DNA of 64,000 nt from Actinomyces urinae (GTDB lineage Bacteria > Actinomycetota > Actinomycetes > Actinomycetales > Actinomycetaceae): NCBI RefSeq assembly GCF_900119695.1, contig NZ_LT632547.1, positions 1,394,893 to 1,458,892 of the forward strand, in the 5' to 3' direction. Both the position numbers and the translations under genes were made by a program. The notes below the pieces were generated by a model. The model was not told the DNA's origin. It made no database searches and was given only the letters and a program-made list of their open reading frames with translations. Every line of letters begins with the position of its first letter. The first letter of the stretch is position 1. Below, piece by piece: positions 59,576-64,000 of the stretch.

Positions 59576-60547
59576 ATGGCGGTTGATGGCGGCGCGCGCG
59601 GACGCAAGCGTGCAGGCAAAGGTCCAACCAAGGGAAGTGGCGGTCAGCGTCGGCGCGGACTACGCGGAAAAGGCCCAACCCCGAAGGCTGAAGACCGCGA
59701 ATACCATGTAGCGTACAAACGCAAGCAGGAGCGCGAGGCCGAGCTGGCTAAGCAACGTCAGCGCGAAGCACACCGTAACCGCACCTCCATTAAGATCGCT
59801 CGCGGACACGAACTCATCGTGGGACGCAATCCCGTGTGGGAGGCCGTCGAGTCGGGCATCGAAATCATCCGCGTGTTCATCGCCAGTGACCCCACCGACG
59901 AGCGCATTGCCAGCGTTCTCCGCGCCGCGTCCACCCAGGGCGCTTCCATAATGGAATGCACGCGCCGAGACCTAGAAAACGCGTCCGGCGAAACCGCACA
60001 TCAGGGCATCGGAATTGAAGTACCCGAATACGAATATGTAGCCGCAGCTGACCTTCTTGATATTGCACAAGACGACTTCAAAACCCCGCTTATCATCGCT
60101 CTGGATCAGGTAACCGATCCGCACAACCTTGGTGCCGTACTGCGTTCGGGCGGCGCATTTGGCGCTACCGGTGTGCTAATCACCGAAAGGCGTAGCGCCT
60201 CGGTGAACGCAACCGTGTGGAAGGTGTCTGCTGGCGCAGTTTCGCGAGTGCCCGTTGCGCGCGAAACAAACCTCGTACAGTCGCTACGCGCATTAAAAGA
60301 GGCAGGATGCTTCGTCATCGGCCTCGATGGTGGGGCAGACGTAAGTCTGCGCGACGTTGAACTAGCAAACGAACCACTCGTTGTAGTCACCGGAGCGGAA
60401 GGTAAGGGACTGTCCCGCCTGGTGCGTGAAACCTGCGACCAAATCGTGTCTATCCCGATCAGCTCCGCAGTTGAATCTCTCAACGCCGCTGTCGCGACCG
60501 GCATCGCGCTCTACGAGATTTCACAAAAACGAGCCACGCAGGGCTAA
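59576..60547 (+). CDS. rlmB: 23S rRNA 2'-O-methyltransferase RlmB/TrmH family
   Basis: The 323-residue protein has a basic N-terminal extension (GGARGRKRAGKGPTKGSGGQ), a substrate-binding domain (RNPVWEAVESGIEIIRVFIA) and a SPOUT domain with ALDQVTDPHNLGAVLRS, VVVTGAEGKGLSRLV and IPISSAVESLNAAVATGIAL. It methylates a ribose in 23S rRNA (G2251 in E. coli). It is next to the ECF operon but convergent with it. Confidence 0.92.
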   Translation: MAVDGGARGRKRAGKGPTKGSGGQRRRGLRGKGPTPKAEDREYHVAYKRKQEREAELAKQRQREAHRNRTSIKIARGHELIVGRNPVWEAVESGIEIIRVFIASDPTDERIASVLRAASTQGASIMECTRRDLENASGETAHQGIGIEVPEYEYVAAADLLDIAQDDFKTPLIIALDQVTDPHNLGAVLRSGGAFGATGVLITERRSASVNATVWKVSAGAVSRVPVARETNLVQSLRALKEAGCFVIGLDGGADVSLRDVELANEPLVVVTGAEGKGLSRLVRETCDQIVSIPISSAVESLNAAVATGIALYEISQKRATQG

Positions 60548-60576
60548 GCACAGTTTGCAATCGGAGTGGTCGGCCC

Positions 60577-61413
60577 CTAGATGAACGGGTTGTAGAACCG
60601 TCCTCCATTAACGGTAATGAGCCAGGCGGCCAGGGCAAGCAAGGCTACAGAAAGTGCGATGGCTACCCAGTCGCGGACAAGTAGCGGGCGAGTGGTGTAC
60701 CACGTGCGCGTCTTGTGCTTACCAAACCCGCGTAGCTCCATCGCGGTAGAAATCGTTTCAATGCGTTCCAGGGAGGACAGTAATAGGGGGAACAGGATGG
60801 ACGCGCTGTTTTTGACCCGCGTGCCGAATGAGACATCTTTGGACGTGTCGATCCCGCGAGCTTGCTGGGCTTGAGAAATCTCGCGGTACTCGCGCTGAAC
60901 GTCCGGAATGTAACGCAACGCTAATGCAACCGAATAGGAAGCGCGGTAGGGAACTCCGATTCGGTTGAGCGACGAAGCGAACTCGGATGGGGACGTGGTG
61001 ACAATGAACAGCAGTGCTACGGGTAGTACCGCGAAATACTTCAGCGTCACGTTCAACTGGTAAAACAGTTGCTCCGCCGTAAACGTGTAACGGTTAGTCA
61101 AATGCCAAAGCGGCGTGCTTGTCCCATAAATCTCGGTGCCGTACTGCGGGGCGAAGACGAAAATCATGAGGTTGTTCAAAATCATGAGGACAAAAATGAA
61201 CCACAGCACGATCTTCAGTTTTGACAGCTCAATTTTTGAAGAGATCCACAAGAACACGGACACGAACACCATCAGTACTAAGAAGCGCGTATCAAACCCC
61301 AGCATCGCCGCGATGGAGGCGTTGATCATCATGATGAGCTTTGTGGTCCCCGTTAGGGAATGCATAAACGATTCGCGGGGAATATAACCTAAAACGGCAG
61401 TTCTTTCAGCCAC
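60577..61413 (-). CDS. ecfT: ECF transporter T component
   Basis: The 278-residue membrane protein has five to six helices and the two Ala-Arg-Gly coupling helices (QAQQARGIDT and AMELRGFGKHKTR) that contact the ATPases. Third gene of the ECF operon, 2 bp after the ATPase gene. Confidence 0.9.
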   Translation of the reverse strand: MAERTAVLGYIPRESFMHSLTGTTKLIMMINASIAAMLGFDTRFLVLMVFVSVFLWISSKIELSKLKIVLWFIFVLMILNNLMIFVFAPQYGTEIYGTSTPLWHLTNRYTFTAEQLFYQLNVTLKYFAVLPVALLFIVTTSPSEFASSLNRIGVPYRASYSVALALRYIPDVQREYREISQAQQARGIDTSKDVSFGTRVKNSASILFPLLLSSLERIETISTAMELRGFGKHKTRTWYTTRPLLVRDWVAIALSVALLALAAWLITVNGGRFYNPFI

Positions 61414-61415
61414 TG

Positions 61416-63371
61416 TTATCGCCCCGTTCCCAAGTGTTTAGCGAGCACTACTTCGCGCCACTCGTTTTCGCGCACAATGAACTGTTCGATGAACGCGGTT
61501 GGGTCAAGCGTGCTTTCTGCCTTCGCGCCGGAGCGCTCGTTGGCGCTGTCGAGGAGACCCTGCTGCGCTCCGATTCGAACAGCCAGATCATACAGCGAGG
61601 TGGTGCGCAGTGACGCCGCGTGGGCTAGTTCGGGGTCTGCTAGCACGGAGGCGGAAGAACGAGCGGCTATCACCTTGCCATCAGACATGACGAGTGTGCG
61701 CTCGGTATATTCGAGCGCCAGGTGCATGTCGTGGGTAATCAGCACAATCGTGATGCCAGCGTTGTTCAAACCCTTTAGGAACTCCATGATTTCGGTGTAG
61801 TGCGCCCAGTCTTGCCCGGCTGTGGGCTCATCTAAAATGATGATTTCTGGAGTTGTAACCATCACCGACGCGATCGTGACGCGCTTGCGTTGCCCGTAAG
61901 ATAGCGCAGATATAGGCCATTCCCGATACGCCCACAGGCCGCACGTGCGAAGCGCTTGCTCAACGCGCCGCTTCTTCTCTTCGGCAGAAATATCGAGGCC
62001 TTGCAGGGCCAGGGAAACCTCTTCAATGATAAGGGTTTTCGAAATCATCTGATTGGGGTTTTGAATGACAAACCCGATTCGGCGGCCGCGGCGGGTAATG
62101 GGAGAGTCAGTGATGTCCTCGTCATCTAGGTAGATGCGACCAGAATCTGGCTCTTCAAAACCGCAAATGAGTTTGGCCAGAGTGGACTTGCCCGCGCCAT
62201 TGGTGCCGCAGATAGCAACTACCTCGCCGCGGTAAATCTCGGTTGAAACCCCTTTGATTATTTCAACTTCGTTAATCCCGAAATTGATGTTCTCCAGCTT
62301 CAAAATCGGGTCGGGCTTGCGCGGAGTCTTGCGTGGTTCACGCGCCCACTGCAAGAGCTCAGCCCGCGCATTATCTGGAATGTGAACGGAGCGTACAGAC
62401 TCAGGTTGGTCCGCGGCCGTGACGTTGTGGCCGGCCATGCGCAGAGCCGTAATGTAGAGCGGTTCGCGAATCCCGTGATCGGTCAGTACTCGCGAAGCAA
62501 TAATTTCGTTCGGCGTACCGTCCGCTACGATCTGGCCGCGATCTACAACAATTATGCGATCCACATGCCGGTGCAGAACGTCCTCTAAACGGTGTTCGAT
62601 GATGATGACGGTTGCGCCCTCGGGTGGGCGCTGGTGTAACGCATCAATCGTCTCAATCGCCTGCTGGCCAGAAGCAGGGTCTAGGGAGGCAAGAGGCTCA
62701 TCAAAAAGCAGAATCTGCACGTCGTCTACAAGCACGCTGGCCATGGATACGCGCTGCTTTTGGCCGCCTGACAAGTCTTGAGGGGAGGCCTCTAGGCGGT
62801 TCCCAATGCCAACGACGGAAGCCGCCTGTTGCACCCGCGAATGCATCTGGCCTTGCTCCACCAGATCGTTTTCCAGAGAGAAAGCAATGTCTTCTGCAAC
62901 TGTTAGTCCAATGAACTGGCCATCGGGATCCTGCAGTACGGTGCCCACGATTTTAGAAAGCTCATGCAGGGGAGTTTGTGTTGGGTCAATGCCGGCAACC
63001 CTCACCGTGCCGGAATACTCCCCGGGGAAGCGGTAGGGGATGAGCCCGTTGATGACATGTGCCAGTGTGGACTTCCCAGAACCAGACTGGCCTACAATCG
63101 CAACCTTCTCACCCCGGTTGATCGTCAGATTGATACCCCGAAGGGTGGGCGAGGATTGCGCGCGATACTGAAAAGTGAAATCGCGAAACTCGATGATGGG
63201 TTCAGGCGCAGTACCTGACGAGGTCGGTTGGCCCTGCGAAAAGGAGGCTTCCGAGCCTAAGTGAGGGGTGGACTTTGTGGAGGCGTCATTCGCGGGGCGA
63301 GCCTGAGTGCCCGCAGCGCTTGCCGCACTGTCGGTGCTTGGGCCCGCCCCATTCGAATGAAACTCAGTCAC
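61416..63371 (-). CDS. ecfA: ECF transporter tandem ATPase (EcfA-EcfA' fusion)
   Basis: The protein has 651 residues from GTG 63371 (a longer start at 63431 lies inside the upstream gene). Two full ABC domains: Walker A GQSGSGKST with LSGGQKQR and DEPLASLD; then Walker A GTNGAGKST with LSYGQRKR and DEPTAGQD. The second signature motif starts LSYGQ rather than LSGGQ. A 60-residue low-complexity tail precedes the first domain. It energises uptake with EcfT and the S component. Confidence 0.9.
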   Translation of the reverse strand: MTEFHSNGAGPSTDSAASAAGTQARPANDASTKSTPHLGSEASFSQGQPTSSGTAPEPIIEFRDFTFQYRAQSSPTLRGINLTINRGEKVAIVGQSGSGKSTLAHVINGLIPYRFPGEYSGTVRVAGIDPTQTPLHELSKIVGTVLQDPDGQFIGLTVAEDIAFSLENDLVEQGQMHSRVQQAASVVGIGNRLEASPQDLSGGQKQRVSMASVLVDDVQILLFDEPLASLDPASGQQAIETIDALHQRPPEGATVIIIEHRLEDVLHRHVDRIIVVDRGQIVADGTPNEIIASRVLTDHGIREPLYITALRMAGHNVTAADQPESVRSVHIPDNARAELLQWAREPRKTPRKPDPILKLENINFGINEVEIIKGVSTEIYRGEVVAICGTNGAGKSTLAKLICGFEEPDSGRIYLDDEDITDSPITRRGRRIGFVIQNPNQMISKTLIIEEVSLALQGLDISAEEKKRRVEQALRTCGLWAYREWPISALSYGQRKRVTIASVMVTTPEIIILDEPTAGQDWAHYTEIMEFLKGLNNAGITIVLITHDMHLALEYTERTLVMSDGKVIAARSSASVLADPELAHAASLRTTSLYDLAVRIGAQQGLLDSANERSGAKAESTLDPTAFIEQFIVRENEWREVVLAKHLGTGR

Positions 63372-63378
63372 AGCTGGC

Positions 63379-63933
63379 TTATTCCTTTTCCGCAAGCGAG
63401 CCGGCAGAAGTGCGGGTCTTCGCGTAGGCAATCACAATCAAGGAGCCAATGATAGCGGTGGTGAGGATGTTAGAAACACCAGCGACCGCTCCCTGAGTGA
63501 ACACCTTCGAGGCCGGCTCAGAGTAGAACAAGATGTCCAAAAGCGGGGCTACGATACCCCACGACACGGCGTGTGCTACCACCACGGCAACGTTGAAACG
63601 TACCATGCCGCCACTGTTCATTGGGCTGTCCTGCACGTTATCTTTCAGCATCATTAGGCCCATGATCACGCCCGCAATTGCCGATGCTACGATCCAAGAC
63701 CACCAGGGGCCGTACGAGGTGACGTCGATCAGGAAGTGCCCAATCAGTCCCATAAGGCCGGCAACCACCGGGCCGTAAAGCAGCGCGAACACGGCCAGAA
63801 GCGCGTATTGGATGTTAATGGTCGTGTTCGGAATCGGCGTTGGGATTACAAGAAAACGGCCGAGCACGAAGAAGAGGGCCGCGCCAATACCCGTAGCTAC
63901 CACAGCAGTGGTTGGCGAAGTCTTATTAATCAT
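63379..63933 (-). CDS. ECF transporter substrate-specific (S) component, UPF0397
   Basis: The 184-residue protein starts at ATG 63933 behind AGAAGGAAAAC. It has six transmembrane helices, VVATGIGAALFFVLGRFLVIPTP and GPVVAGLMGLIGHFLIDV, typical of the UPF0397 ECF S-component family. Substrate unknown (vitamins or similar). The operon order is S, A, T on the minus strand. Only 67 bp of upstream sequence remain in the window. Confidence 0.88.
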   Translation of the reverse strand: MINKTSPTTAVVATGIGAALFFVLGRFLVIPTPIPNTTINIQYALLAVFALLYGPVVAGLMGLIGHFLIDVTSYGPWWSWIVASAIAGVIMGLMMLKDNVQDSPMNSGGMVRFNVAVVVAHAVSWGIVAPLLDILFYSEPASKVFTQGAVAGVSNILTTAIIGSLIVIAYAKTRTSAGSLAEKE

Positions 63934-64000
63934 TGTTTTCCTTCTACTTGTATTTGTACTGAACGGGATTAGGAGATTAGGCGAGGGGCGCGTCATTTAG

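Noticed and set aside
1-64000. Search for cas genes, transposase genes and rRNA operons
   Set aside because: None seen; the CRISPR-like pairs are orphan arrays and the only recombinases are the integrase and the resolvase-type protein.

Overview
The window comes from a moderately high-GC actinobacterium, most likely in or near the Actinomycetaceae. The evidence is the linked actinobacterial core genes on the right (phosphoglycerate mutase, PhoU, SenX3/RegX3, CarD, IspD, IspF, CysRS), cell-wall proteins ending in LAxTG sortase signals, and many GTG starts. The genus cannot be fixed from the sequence alone.

Positions 1-34940 are an integrated conjugative element (ICE). The left end is an abrupt join between the middle of a host mrp-type ATPase gene (1-287) and a truncated ICE membrane protein. 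Then follow: a type IV secretion operon (1205-8777: two small membrane proteins, a VirB6/TrbL-like protein, a SCO6880-like protein, a VirB4-type ATPase and a VirD4/TraG-type coupling protein); a DUF4913 protein, relaxase and MobC (9902-12631, minus); an oriT-like region (12660-13060); lower-GC cargo of a ParB-domain protein and a DNA adenine methylase (13744-16382); a block of orphan genes between two 173-bp direct repeats (16623-19854); and a single-spacer CRISPR-like array. A second transfer half is mostly on the minus strand (20041-33785): serine recombinase, Fic toxin with two VbhA-like antitoxins, a second CRISPR-like pair, a BrnT-like/RHH toxin-antitoxin pair, an ArdC-type protein, SSB, a lytic transglycosylase-NlpC/P60 enzyme, a glutaredoxin, two large LAxTG surface proteins, a coiled-coil membrane protein and ParA with two small partners. 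The element ends with a tyrosine integrase next to the 3' part of a tRNA-Thr(TGT) gene, which is the attachment site.

The most striking observation is that three unrelated ICE proteins, the relaxase, the Fic toxin and the ArdC-type protein, end in the same module (PPLPGIGEVPQ, then a KK.DHPT.H core, then a basic tail) 38-40 residues from the C-terminus. I read this as a type IV secretion signal. It would mean that the element sends a Fic toxin and an anti-restriction protein into the recipient with the relaxase-bound DNA, a Gram-positive parallel to the Bartonella VbhT system.

Positions 35060-64000 are host chromosome: a LacI-controlled sugar ABC importer with two GH32-like enzymes; a MetE-like enzyme; an AAA/DUF4143 ATPase behind four 23-bp tandem repeats; a PLD-nuclease/helicase/DUF3427 protein; a TetR regulator; the housekeeping run gpmA, phoU, senX3-regX3, carD, ispD, an MFS exporter, ispF, cysS and a rhomboid protease; a FAH-family hydrolase; rlmB; and an ECF importer (S, fused A-A, T) at the right edge.
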